29,066 nucleotides of DNA from Candidatus Saccharibacteria bacterium UBA3723. Lineage in GTDB: Bacteria; Patescibacteriota; Saccharimonadia; Saccharimonadales; Saccharimonadaceae. Shown here in pieces: positions 15,449 through 21,690 of this stretch. The notes under the pieces are model-generated. The model was not told the origin of the DNA and did no database searches. It saw only the letters and a list, made by a program, of their open reading frames with translations. Location of the stretch: assembly GCA_002371895.1 (NCBI GenBank), contig DFHM01000009.1:1-29066 (forward strand). Reading direction: 5' to 3'. Each line of letters opens with the position of its first letter. Positions within the stretch are counted from its first letter, which is position 1. The translations under genes and the position numbers were made by a program.

Positions 15449-15480
15449 CAATGCGCCGTCGTCGCAAGCGACCGGGCATT
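15449..15480. other. Hairpin between the tRNA-end repeats
   Basis: AATGC...GCATT encloses CCG/CGG and GTCG-CAAG-CGAC, giving a stem of about 12 interrupted pairs. No T run follows on the minus strand, so it does not look like an intrinsic terminator for the tRNA. Its role is unknown. Confidence 0.4.
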
Positions 15481-15509
15481 GGACGAACCTTGGGCTCTCA
15501 TCCTGCCTC

Positions 15510-15534
15510 CCATTTTTTGTTAAACAAAAAATGG
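15510..15534. repeat. Perfect inverted repeat at the tRNA-Gln 3' end
   Basis: CCATTTTTTG, central TTTAA (as read on the minus strand), CAAAAAATGG. The left arm on the tRNA strand begins with the encoded CCA tail itself. It may act as an AT-rich terminator or 3'-processing signal. Confidence 0.6.
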
Positions 15535-15606
15535 CTGGACCGGCAGGATTCGAACCTGCGAATGCTGGGACCAAAACCCAGTGCCTTACCGCTTGGCGAC
15601 GGTCCA
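15532..15606 (-). tRNA. tRNA-Gln (anticodon TTG), CCA encoded
   Basis: The minus strand reads TGGACCG at the 5' end, pairing fully with CGGTCCA at the 3' end, then discriminator G and an encoded CCA. The anticodon arm is CTGGG-TTTTGGT-CCCAG, giving anticodon TTG (glutamine). The T arm is GCAGG-TTCGAAT-CCTGC. All arms pair as in a normal tRNA. The promoter lies just upstream (15618-15646). The trailer is unusual: a perfect AT-rich inverted repeat includes the CCA, and a further GGCAGGAT downstream (minus strand, 15507-15500) could pair with the tRNA's own ATCCTGCC. Confidence 0.95.
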
Positions 15607-15617
15607 ATCTGCAACAT

Positions 15618-15646
15618 ATTTTAGCACAAGAAAAAGGCCGTGGCAA
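15618..15646 (-). promoter_or_regulatory. tRNA-Gln promoter
   Basis: Minus strand TTGCCA (15646-15641), 17-base spacer, extended -10 TGCTAAAAT (15626-15618). The start should be near 15611, a few bases before the tRNA. The -35 lies inside the terminator hairpin of the upstream gene. Confidence 0.7.
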
Positions 15647-15660
15647 CAGATACCACGGCC
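15631..15660 (-). terminator. Terminator of the 16229-15666 gene
   Basis: GGCCGTGG (plus 15636-15643) pairs with CCACGGCC (15653-15660); on the minus strand the stem is followed by TTTTT. It ends the hypothetical gene and overlaps the tRNA-Gln -35 box. Confidence 0.8.
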
Positions 15661-15665
15661 CGTTC

Positions 15666-16229
15666 TCAGCATGGTGGACCATCGTAGAAAAGAACCACTA
15701 CAGGAGCATAGACAACCTTTTCACCATCAAACCAAATGCGCGCACATATCGAAAGATCTTCGTAGCAAATCTGATACCCAAAGCTACCCTCACTAAACTG
15801 CACGCAGAATTCTGCGCCGATATTATCTTCCGACATCGAACGCAGCCAAATGCGGCCAAGATTGTCGACTCTTATCTCGCCGTCAAATATCGCTCTACCA
15901 TCATAGAACCTGCGATAGATAGACCCCTCAAGGACCCTATTGTGCCCAAGGGGTTCAGATTCGCCGGTATCAGAATCGTAATAATAAACGTTCATAATCA
16001 ACACCAGCGCATCCTCATCATTATCGTTGCCCAAAATGTAGTTATACAGACCATCCTCCGCAAAAGGTAAATTCAGTCCGAAGTAACACAGCTCTTCTGG
16101 ACCTAAACCAATTGCATCATGATATTCCTGCAGTGCCTTGACGGGAAGCTCGATAACGCCATTCTCGTAATATTTGGTTTTATCTATCACCATGCGTTGA
16201 TAAAGTTCCATTTTGCTCTTGTCATCCAA
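15666..16229 (-). CDS. Hypothetical acidic protein, TTG start
   Basis: The 187-residue frame begins at a TTG (16229-16227; protein MDDKSKMELYQRM). AAAGGTGGTGA lies about 9 bases upstream, which is a good Shine-Dalgarno and the reason for choosing this start over the ATG six codons later. The protein is acidic, soluble and beta-rich, with segments such as ALVLIMNVYYYDSDTGE and RIWLRSMSEDNIGAEFCVQFSEGSFGYQICYEDLSICARIWFDGE split by polar turns. It has no signal peptide. I do not recognise the family. A promoter of TTGGCG-17-TATAAT (16290-16262, minus strand) and a terminator bound it as a single-gene unit. Confidence 0.75.
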   Translation of the reverse strand: MDDKSKMELYQRMVIDKTKYYENGVIELPVKALQEYHDAIGLGPEELCYFGLNLPFAEDGLYNYILGNDNDEDALVLIMNVYYYDSDTGESEPLGHNRVLEGSIYRRFYDGRAIFDGEIRVDNLGRIWLRSMSEDNIGAEFCVQFSEGSFGYQICYEDLSICARIWFDGEKVVYAPVVVLFYDGPPC

Positions 16230-16261
16230 AATAAATCACCACCTTTCGCAAAATTATCCTA

Positions 16262-16317
16262 ATTATAAATTCAGTTTCAAGATACGCCAAACATAAGTAC
16301 TATATGTGCGGTATAAT
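16262..16317. promoter_or_regulatory. Divergent promoters, hypothetical / ABC exporter
   Basis: Minus strand TTGGCG (16290-16285), 17-base spacer, TATAAT (16267-16262). Plus strand TATAAT (16312-16317) ends 6 bases before the ATG at 16324, with no Shine-Dalgarno, so the ABC mRNA should be leaderless. Confidence 0.6.
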
Positions 16318-16323
16318 TAACCT

Positions 16324-17109
16324 ATGAGTAAAAGACCACTTTTGAGTACGCGTAACCTGCGCAAGGTATATGGAAAACGCGATACTCGTTTTGAGGCCCT
16401 AAAGGGCATAGACCTCGATATCTACGAAGGTGAATCAGTGGCAATTATTGGTAAATCCGGCTCCGGAAAATCTACCCTAATGCATCTGCTTGCACTCTTG
16501 GATAAGCCAACCGAGGGATCAATTAAATTGAATGGCAAAAATACCAGCAAACTTCGCGCTGGAAAACTAAATGAAATTCGCAATAAAGAGTTTGGTTTTG
16601 TTTTTCAAAGTTTCTTTATGAATTCCAACGATAGTGTGCTAAATAACGTTATTTTGCCGCTTAAAATCAATGGCGTCGGATTCCGCGAACGTCGCCGTCG
16701 CGCACTTGAAGCACTCCGCATCGTAGAGCTCGACGACAAAGCAAAAAACAAGGCTAATGATCTTTCTGGCGGCCAAAAGCAACGCGTTTGTATCGCTCGC
16801 GCCATCGTCAATAATCCAAAAGTAATCTTTGCCGATGAGCCAACTGGTAACTTGGATTCCGCAACGGGCGAGCGCATCGAAAAACTCCTCTTTGGCCTGA
16901 ATAAAAAGAAGGGGATCACGCTCATTATTGTTACGCACGACCAAGATTTGGCAGACAAATGCGACCGTCAAATCCATATCGCCGACGGCAAAATCTTTGG
17001 CGAAAATACCCGCGAAGACGTCGATCTCGAAGATTTTGACGGTGACGGCGATAACGACGGCATGCGCGACCACAACACAACAAAGCACATTGACGTGGAG
17101 GAAGACTAA
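16324..17109 (+). CDS. ABC transporter ATPase, LolD/MacB type
   Basis: The 261-residue ATPase has Walker A GKSGSGKST (43-51), a Q loop in FVFQSFF, the signature LSGGQKQR, Walker B VIFADEPTGNLDS, and the switch His in VTHD. The DEPTGNLDS pattern and pairing with a MacB-like permease place it in the LolD/MacB/FtsE group, which works by mechanotransmission rather than classical transport. The last 30 residues are an acidic extension beyond the normal fold that contains DFDGDGDNDG (237-246), a pattern like calcium-binding EF-hand or dockerin loops. Its stop overlaps the permease start (TAATG). Confidence 0.95.
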   Translation: MSKRPLLSTRNLRKVYGKRDTRFEALKGIDLDIYEGESVAIIGKSGSGKSTLMHLLALLDKPTEGSIKLNGKNTSKLRAGKLNEIRNKEFGFVFQSFFMNSNDSVLNNVILPLKINGVGFRERRRRALEALRIVELDDKAKNKANDLSGGQKQRVCIARAIVNNPKVIFADEPTGNLDSATGERIEKLLFGLNKKKGITLIIVTHDQDLADKCDRQIHIADGKIFGENTREDVDLEDFDGDGDNDGMRDHNTTKHIDVEED

Positions 17110-18416
17110 TGAAAATCTTAGACATCATCAAAGACGCAAACGTCAATTTGCTACGCAACAAACTACGCAGCTTTTTGACAATCCTAGCCATTTTCATTGG
17201 CTCATTCTCAATTATTTCCACCTCCGCAATTCAAGCTGGCGTCAATAACTTCATCGATAGCCAGGTGGATAGCTATGGCGGTGAAGGTTATCTAGCCATT
17301 GTCGCAAAGGATTCATTTGATGCGCTCGAAGGCCTTCAGGGCGCCATGGGCGGCAATAGCGGACCAATGGAATACGACCCAGACAAAATCCAGACTGGCA
17401 TGTCACCAATTACCGACGAGCAAATCGAAAAATTAAAGAAAGTAGACGGCATTGACGGTGACAGCATTATTGAACAGAAAAGCCTCAACATCACCTATGT
17501 CACTAGCAAAGAAACCGACAAAAAATATCTCTTTGCTGCTGAAGCGCTACCTCCTGGAAATGTCAAAGTCGACACAGTTACAGGAAGAGGCCTAGACCTA
17601 AAGGCTGACGAATATCAAATCGTCCTAGAAGAAAAATACGTCGACGCGCTTGGCTATACCAACGAAGAAATTGTCGACAAGAAAATCCAGCTTGTTGTGC
17701 TAGACGAATATACGCATCAAGAAAAAATCTTCGACGCAAAAGTTGTAGGCGTTATCGCACCGGGCGTTGTCTCGATGGGGCAATCCTACACAAACAACAA
17801 ACTCGCCGATGATATTTACGAAGAAAACACCAAATATTATCCAGAAGAAGTAAAGAAAAATACCTACGCCGTCGCCGCAAATTACGACTACGAAAAGTAT
17901 TCCGTAGAAGAAATTAAGGAAAAGCTCAAAGACATCGGTTTATCCGCAATGTCTATCGAAGACATTATCGGCACAATTAAGTCATTCTTCGACGTTATCC
18001 TAACCGTATTCAAGATCTTTGGCCTCATCGCACTACTCGCCGCCGCAATCGGCATTATCAATACGTTGTTTATGTCCGTCCAAGAGCGCACCCGCGAAAT
18101 CGGTCTCGACAAGGCCCTTGGTATGTCATCCGCAAAGGTATTTTTGAGCTTTAGCATTGAAGCAATTTCACTTGGATTCTGGGGTTCTGTATTCGGCATC
18201 ACTGTGTCTATGATTCTTGGTAATATCGTGAACGCAGCTTTCCATTCAGAAGGCGGCTTCCTCGAAGCATTCCCGACCTTCAACCTCGCGACATATACCA
18301 TTTCAGACATGATTTCTGTCACAATTCTCATCATGGTAATTGCGTTCCTTTCCGGTACATTACCGGCACGTCGCGCAGCACACAAAAACCCAATCGACGC
18401 TTTGCGTTACGAATAA
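17109..18416 (+). CDS. ABC permease, MacB/FtsX type
   Basis: The 435-residue protein has an N-terminal helix (about 18-42, SFLTILAIFIGSFSIISTSA), a large extracytoplasmic domain (about 45-285), then three helices near 295-325, 345-375 and 400-420. The last part contains ERTREIGLDKALGMSSAKV and ends GTLPARRAAHKNPIDALRYE, both hallmarks of the FtsX/MacB family. The N-terminal NLLRNKLRSFLTILAIFIG motif is also typical. Likely roles are export or lipoprotein/peptide extraction at the membrane with the upstream ATPase. Three-helix plus one layout and length are normal. A bidirectional terminator follows. Confidence 0.95.
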   Translation: MKILDIIKDANVNLLRNKLRSFLTILAIFIGSFSIISTSAIQAGVNNFIDSQVDSYGGEGYLAIVAKDSFDALEGLQGAMGGNSGPMEYDPDKIQTGMSPITDEQIEKLKKVDGIDGDSIIEQKSLNITYVTSKETDKKYLFAAEALPPGNVKVDTVTGRGLDLKADEYQIVLEEKYVDALGYTNEEIVDKKIQLVVLDEYTHQEKIFDAKVVGVIAPGVVSMGQSYTNNKLADDIYEENTKYYPEEVKKNTYAVAANYDYEKYSVEEIKEKLKDIGLSAMSIEDIIGTIKSFFDVILTVFKIFGLIALLAAAIGIINTLFMSVQERTREIGLDKALGMSSAKVFLSFSIEAISLGFWGSVFGITVSMILGNIVNAAFHSEGGFLEAFPTFNLATYTISDMISVTILIMVIAFLSGTLPARRAAHKNPIDALRYE

Positions 18417-18424
18417 AAAAGACA

Positions 18425-18451
18425 CCCCATCCACGCCGGATGGGGCTTTTT
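18425..18451. terminator. Bidirectional terminator
   Basis: CCCCATCC (18425-18432), loop ACGCC, GGATGGGG (18438-18445), T run on the plus strand to 18451. On the minus strand the stem is followed by TGTCTTTTTT, so it can also end the converging small membrane gene. Confidence 0.88.
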
Positions 18452-18463
18452 GTTGCTTGGGTT

Positions 18464-18652
18464 TTATCTGAACCATCGCCATAATACGAAGACGACAAAT
18501 ACTAGCCAGGCGTACTCTTGGAGGCCGATCAAGCTCAACAGAAACGATATACCGACAAATATAAGCCAGTAGAAGAACATCGTAAGCGTGAACTCAATCA
18601 AGAAACCAACGACAAAGAAACAGAATATTGCGAATAAAAGCGTATACAGCAT
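18464..18652 (-). CDS. Small membrane protein (62 residues)
   Basis: I choose the ATG at 18652 (MLYTLLFAIFCFFVVGFLIE) because AAGGTGG lies 8 bases upstream; a GTG at 18664 is possible but would sit on the Shine-Dalgarno. The product is almost wholly hydrophobic, with two or three membrane helices and a final WLVFVVFVLWRWFR. Family unknown. It follows the 18929 gene, whose stop lies 13 bases upstream, so the two form an operon. Such paired tiny membrane proteins can be part of a toxin-like, envelope or holin-like system, but nothing here decides it. Confidence 0.65.
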   Translation of the reverse strand: MLYTLLFAIFCFFVVGFLIEFTLTMFFYWLIFVGISFLLSLIGLQEYAWLVFVVFVLWRWFR

Positions 18653-18665
18653 ATCACTCGCCACC

Positions 18666-18929
18666 TTAGTCGAAGATTGGATATGGCACGATCGTTATCC
18701 AGTTGAAGCAAAGAATGACACAAATCACCAGCAGGGCAATCGTCAGAATTCCGCCGGAAATCCTTATAATGTCATCCACCTTCGCCTCGGAACGATGCAG
18801 CACATATCGCGAAAAGCCACCAATCATCAGCCATACGACCAGCAGTATCACTTCATATATGATCACATTCAGTACCCAAACACCGAAATATGCTAACCCG
18901 TGCAGTAGTAAAGTAAGAAAATCCCACAT
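18666..18929 (-). CDS. Small membrane protein (87 residues)
   Basis: The start is taken at ATG 18929 (MWDFLTLLLHG) because AGGGGGT lies about 7 bases upstream; a GTG two codons earlier would be too close. The protein has three hydrophobic segments: about 3-30, 31-42 merging into the second helix, and 60-82. A polar loop HRSEAKVDDIIR (about 46-57) lies between them. Family unknown. It leads a two-gene operon with the 18652 gene. The -10 is TGATATAAT at 19003-18995 (minus strand), giving a leader of about 60 bases with an AGAGTA/TACTCT hairpin near its 5' end. Confidence 0.65.
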   Translation of the reverse strand: MWDFLTLLLHGLAYFGVWVLNVIIYEVILLVVWLMIGGFSRYVLHRSEAKVDDIIRISGGILTIALLVICVILCFNWITIVPYPIFD

Positions 18930-18966
18930 ATGCACACCCCCTATCTGAGATTCCTACCACAGCCTG

Positions 18967-19025
18967 GTTCGGAGAGTAAAAAATACTCTAAAATATTATA
19001 TCATAATTGTCAAAAATGTTATAAT
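18967..19025. promoter_or_regulatory. Divergent extended -10 promoters and leader hairpin
   Basis: Minus strand: TGATATAAT (19003-18995) for the small membrane pair, with an AGAGTA/TACTCT stem-loop (about 18975-18991) in its leader. Plus strand: TGTTATAAT (19017-19025), 7 bases before the methyltransferase ATG, with no Shine-Dalgarno. Confidence 0.55.
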
Positions 19026-19032
19026 TGTCCCT

Positions 19033-20184
19033 ATGCAGGCAAGAATCGAAAAATTTATTCCAGGCGGACAAGCTCTCGCCACATTAGATAATGGCAAGAA
19101 AGCCTTTATTTGGGGCGCGCTTCCTGGAGAATTAGTCGAATTCGAAATCACCAAAGACAAGAAAAGCTACTGCGAGGGAATCGCGACAAAGATTATTGAG
19201 ACCGCGCCAGAACGCGCCATCCCGCGCGACGATTGCTTCCTCGCAACTAGCCCATGGCAAATCGTAAATTACGAAGAAGAGCTCAAACAAAAAAGTCTCC
19301 TCGTAAAAGAATGCTTCCTGCAACAACATCTAAACCTCGACGTTTTGCCGACCATTACAGACGGTATGGACTACCATTACCGCAACAAAATGGAATATTC
19401 ACTCTATTGGAGCCACGACGATAACCAAATTCATTTAGCATTCCATACGCGTGGCACGCATCGCAAAACCCCAATTGAGCGAAGTTCGATCGAGCGCCCA
19501 GAAATCTTTCAGAAAGCCCAAGAAATTATCAATAAGCTGAACGCCGAACATGCCGAGGCGCGCACTTATCAATCGCTATTAATCCGCTGCGACCAAGCAG
19601 GGAAGACTTCCGCCGCATTGTTCGAAAATGGTAAATCTCATCCCGTCATGGAACTCCTCAATGACAGGTTGCTCGACTACGATTATTCCTATTCGCCAAA
19701 TGGCTTCTTCCAGATTAACTTGCCAGTCTACGAACTCGTACTAGAAGAAATCAAAAAGAATATTTCCACCCAAAAAGTCCTCGACCTTTACGCCGGCGTC
19801 GGCAGTATTGGTCTTTCCGTCGCACGCGATAAAGATCTCACGCTCGTCGAGGTGAATGGCGCTGCTTTTGCCGAAATGCAAACCAACGCAAAAGATACCA
19901 AAGCCAAATGCGTCCTCGCAAAGTCCGAAGACGTCACGGATTATATTACGCCAGATTGCGCCGTAATCCTCGATCCGCCACGCGCAGGCTGCGACCGCAA
20001 GCTCATCGATAAACTCAACGAAGTAAAACCAGCAAAGATTATTTATCTCAGTTGTAATCCTATTACGCAGGCTCGCGACATCGCTCTACTTACCGATAAT
20101 TATTCTATCGACAAACTTCAACCGTATAACTTTTTCCCACACACGCCGCACATTGAGAACCTTGCAATTTTGACCAAAGTATGA
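19033..20184 (+). CDS. RlmD/TrmA-family RNA (uracil-5-)-methyltransferase
   Basis: The 383-residue enzyme has an N-terminal TRAM-like beta domain (about 1-57, VEFEITKDKKSYCEG), a middle region, and a Rossmann SAM domain with DLYAGVGSIGLSVA, ILDPPRAGC and the catalytic LSCNP (Cys341). These are motifs of the COG2265 family that forms 5-methyluridine in 23S rRNA or tRNA. The iron-sulfur cysteine set found in RlmD after the TRAM domain is missing; only DDCFLATSPWQ remains. The exact RNA target is therefore open. It seems to be monocistronic, with the -10 7 bases before the ATG. The next gene's promoter lies inside its 3' end. Confidence 0.9.
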   Translation: MQARIEKFIPGGQALATLDNGKKAFIWGALPGELVEFEITKDKKSYCEGIATKIIETAPERAIPRDDCFLATSPWQIVNYEEELKQKSLLVKECFLQQHLNLDVLPTITDGMDYHYRNKMEYSLYWSHDDNQIHLAFHTRGTHRKTPIERSSIERPEIFQKAQEIINKLNAEHAEARTYQSLLIRCDQAGKTSAALFENGKSHPVMELLNDRLLDYDYSYSPNGFFQINLPVYELVLEEIKKNISTQKVLDLYAGVGSIGLSVARDKDLTLVEVNGAAFAEMQTNAKDTKAKCVLAKSEDVTDYITPDCAVILDPPRAGCDRKLIDKLNEVKPAKIIYLSCNPITQARDIALLTDNYSIDKLQPYNFFPHTPHIENLAILTKV

Positions 20185-20219
20185 TATAATATATAGATGG
20201 TTATTGGCATTATCCAATA
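20162..20219 (+). promoter_or_regulatory. Promoter and leader hairpin of the 20248 gene
   Basis: TTGCAA (20162-20167), 17-base spacer, extended -10 TGATATAAT (20182-20190), overlapping the upstream stop codon. TATTGG/CCAATA (20202-20207 with 20214-20219) forms a stem-loop near the predicted 5' end. Confidence 0.65.
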
Positions 20220-20247
20220 GTACTTTTTGTTGTGAGGAGGGGTGAAT

Positions 20248-20628
20248 ATGGGCAAGACGATCAATCTCTACATCGTGCCCGTCGTGAGCGGAATTTTTGA
20301 TTATGCACTGCTTGAATCCGTACAAGACGACAGGGAATTCTATCTGGATTTCCTAAACGATAGAGACAACGAGCTTTTTAGCGCAATCCTATCATCGAAT
20401 GATGGACAGCACTACAAAATCGACGGCGTAATCCTAAGCTCTGATGTTTATAGCTATATCGGCGAATACGTCGCCGACAATGCCGCCATCGATACGACAG
20501 TATTCATTGATGGAGGAGGCGCCAGCATCATCAAGAGATACATTCACAATCGCCGCGCGGGCTGCAAAGTCCGTATCGGAAAAACAAGGCCACAATCATT
20601 ACCACACATCATTTATGTCGAAGCCTAA
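20248..20628 (+). CDS. Hypothetical protein (126 residues)
   Basis: The ATG at 20248 (MGKTINLYIVPVVSG) is chosen over a GTG at 20242 because GAGGAGG lies 7 bases before it. The product is a soluble alpha/beta protein, acidic in the first half and with a basic C-terminus, IKRYIHNRRAGCKVRIGKTRP. The segment DTTVFIDGGGASIIKRYI suggests a nucleotide- or phosphate-binding loop, but I do not recognise the family. It is a single-gene unit with its own promoter, leader hairpin and terminator, the same design as the other acidic hypotheticals. Confidence 0.75.
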   Translation: MGKTINLYIVPVVSGIFDYALLESVQDDREFYLDFLNDRDNELFSAILSSNDGQHYKIDGVILSSDVYSYIGEYVADNAAIDTTVFIDGGGASIIKRYIHNRRAGCKVRIGKTRPQSLPHIIYVEA

Positions 20629-20638
20629 CCGCCGACAC

Positions 20639-20666
20639 ACCGCCTGGTCACACTGGGCGGTTTTTG
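20639..20666 (+). terminator. Terminator of the 20248 gene
   Basis: ACCGCC (20639-20644) pairs with GGCGGT (20656-20661), with TGG/CTG inner pairs and a following T run. The T-rich tail is also the likely -35 region (TTGCTT) of the next promoter. Confidence 0.75.
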
Positions 20667-20691
20667 CTTTTTAACGAAAATATGTTAAAAT
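20664..20691 (+). promoter_or_regulatory. degV promoter
   Basis: TTGCTT (20664-20669), 16-base spacer, extended -10 TGTTAAAAT (20683-20691). The leader is about 40 bases with AAGGAGG at 20724-20730. Confidence 0.6.
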
Positions 20692-20737
20692 ATATCCATA
20701 AATTGTTCACAATCGCACTTTACAAGGAGGAAGCAAG

Positions 20738-21628
20738 ATGAAGAAGTATGTGATTTTTTCAGATCTTACCTGCGATCTCACGCGGGAAGAACGAATCAAG
20801 TACGGCATCCTGCCGGAAGTTTTTACCCAAAACATGGACTGCGCCGGAAAGCCAGTTCCTCACATCGACGCCGAGGCATTCTACAAGCATTTCGATAACG
20901 GAGAATATCCCGCTGGAGCACTCAAGACGTCTTCGGCTGGCATGGAAGAAGCCTACCGCGTCTTGGATAGCGCGCTCGATCACGCCGACGACGACGCCAT
21001 CATCGTCTATGCCGGAGTCTCTCCGTACATGTCTTCTGGCACCGTCAACACCATGCTGCTTGCCATTAACGACTATCAGGACAAATATCCGAACAGAGAG
21101 TTCGTATATATCGACACACAGTGCATCAGCAACGGTCAGGCTACATTCTTGGAGTATCTCGCCAAATACGACGGCGACGACATCGAGACTTATGCTCACG
21201 ACCTCGGTAAGCACATCGTACACCTGTTCACGGAGCGCGATCTGACTTATTCCGCAGAAAGTGGACGCTTTAACAGTCTCGAACGTTTTGCCATGAGGGC
21301 GCTCTCGAAGCTTCATATTAGCCCGTGGATGTACTTCCCGAGCAATGACAAACTTTCAATCGAGAAGCAGATCTATCGTGGCGATAAGTTACTCACAGAA
21401 TGGGTCAATTACTTCATCGAGAACGTCGCGGACGACAACGAGTTCGTTCGTATCGGCTATGGTGGCGAGGCAGAACTCCCGCGCGCAGAAAAGCTAATAC
21501 GGAAATTGAAGGAGAGAACAGATTTAACCGACGAGCAGATTCAGCTCGCACACGTAAGTCCGATTGTCGGCGCACATACCGGAAGCACTGTTTTGTCTTT
21601 TTTCTTCAAACAAAAGGGCGAACGCTGA
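20738..21628 (+). CDS. DegV-family fatty-acid-binding protein
   Basis: The 296-residue protein begins with SDLTCDLTREE, the DegV N-terminal Asp motif. It continues with LKTSSAGMEEAY (the TS loop that binds the carboxylate), AGVSPYMSSGTVNT, FVYIDTQCISNGQ, and ends PIVGAHTGSTVLSFFFKQK, close to the family's 'HtGpG' end. DegV/FakB proteins bind one fatty acid and present it to a fatty acid kinase (FakA), which feeds lipid synthesis. No FakA gene is in this window. It has its own promoter, the best Shine-Dalgarno in the window (AAGGAGG), and a terminator. Confidence 0.9.
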   Translation: MKKYVIFSDLTCDLTREERIKYGILPEVFTQNMDCAGKPVPHIDAEAFYKHFDNGEYPAGALKTSSAGMEEAYRVLDSALDHADDDAIIVYAGVSPYMSSGTVNTMLLAINDYQDKYPNREFVYIDTQCISNGQATFLEYLAKYDGDDIETYAHDLGKHIVHLFTERDLTYSAESGRFNSLERFAMRALSKLHISPWMYFPSNDKLSIEKQIYRGDKLLTEWVNYFIENVADDNEFVRIGYGGEAELPRAEKLIRKLKERTDLTDEQIQLAHVSPIVGAHTGSTVLSFFFKQKGER

Positions 21629-21645
21629 CCCGTCCTCTACTGACG

Positions 21646-21672
21646 GCCCCGACTCCACAGTCGGGGCTTTTT
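21646..21672 (+). terminator. degV terminator
   Basis: GCCCCGACT (21646-21654), loop CCAC, AGTCGGGGC (21659-21667), then five T residues. Confidence 0.9.
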
Positions 21673-21674
21673 CA

Positions 21675-21683
21675 TGCTAAACT
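21675..21683 (+). promoter_or_regulatory. Extended -10 (TGCTAAACT) for gpsA
   Basis: Directly after the degV terminator; the hexamer ends 7 bases before the ATG at 21691 and there is no Shine-Dalgarno. Confidence 0.45.
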
Positions 21684-21690
21684 ATAAAGT

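Noticed and set aside
15430..15500. A second functional tRNA next to tRNA-Gln
   Set aside because: Only the 3' strand of acceptor and T stem is retained; no matching 5' acceptor or anticodon arm can be formed.
15236..15682. A 148-codon minus-strand open frame
   Set aside because: It runs antisense through the 59-residue ORF, a terminator, and the tRNA region, and its protein shows no domain; chance frame.
15429..16070. A 213-codon plus-strand open frame
   Set aside because: It crosses the tRNA-Gln and lies antisense to the better-supported 15666-16229 gene, which has its own promoter, Shine-Dalgarno and terminator.
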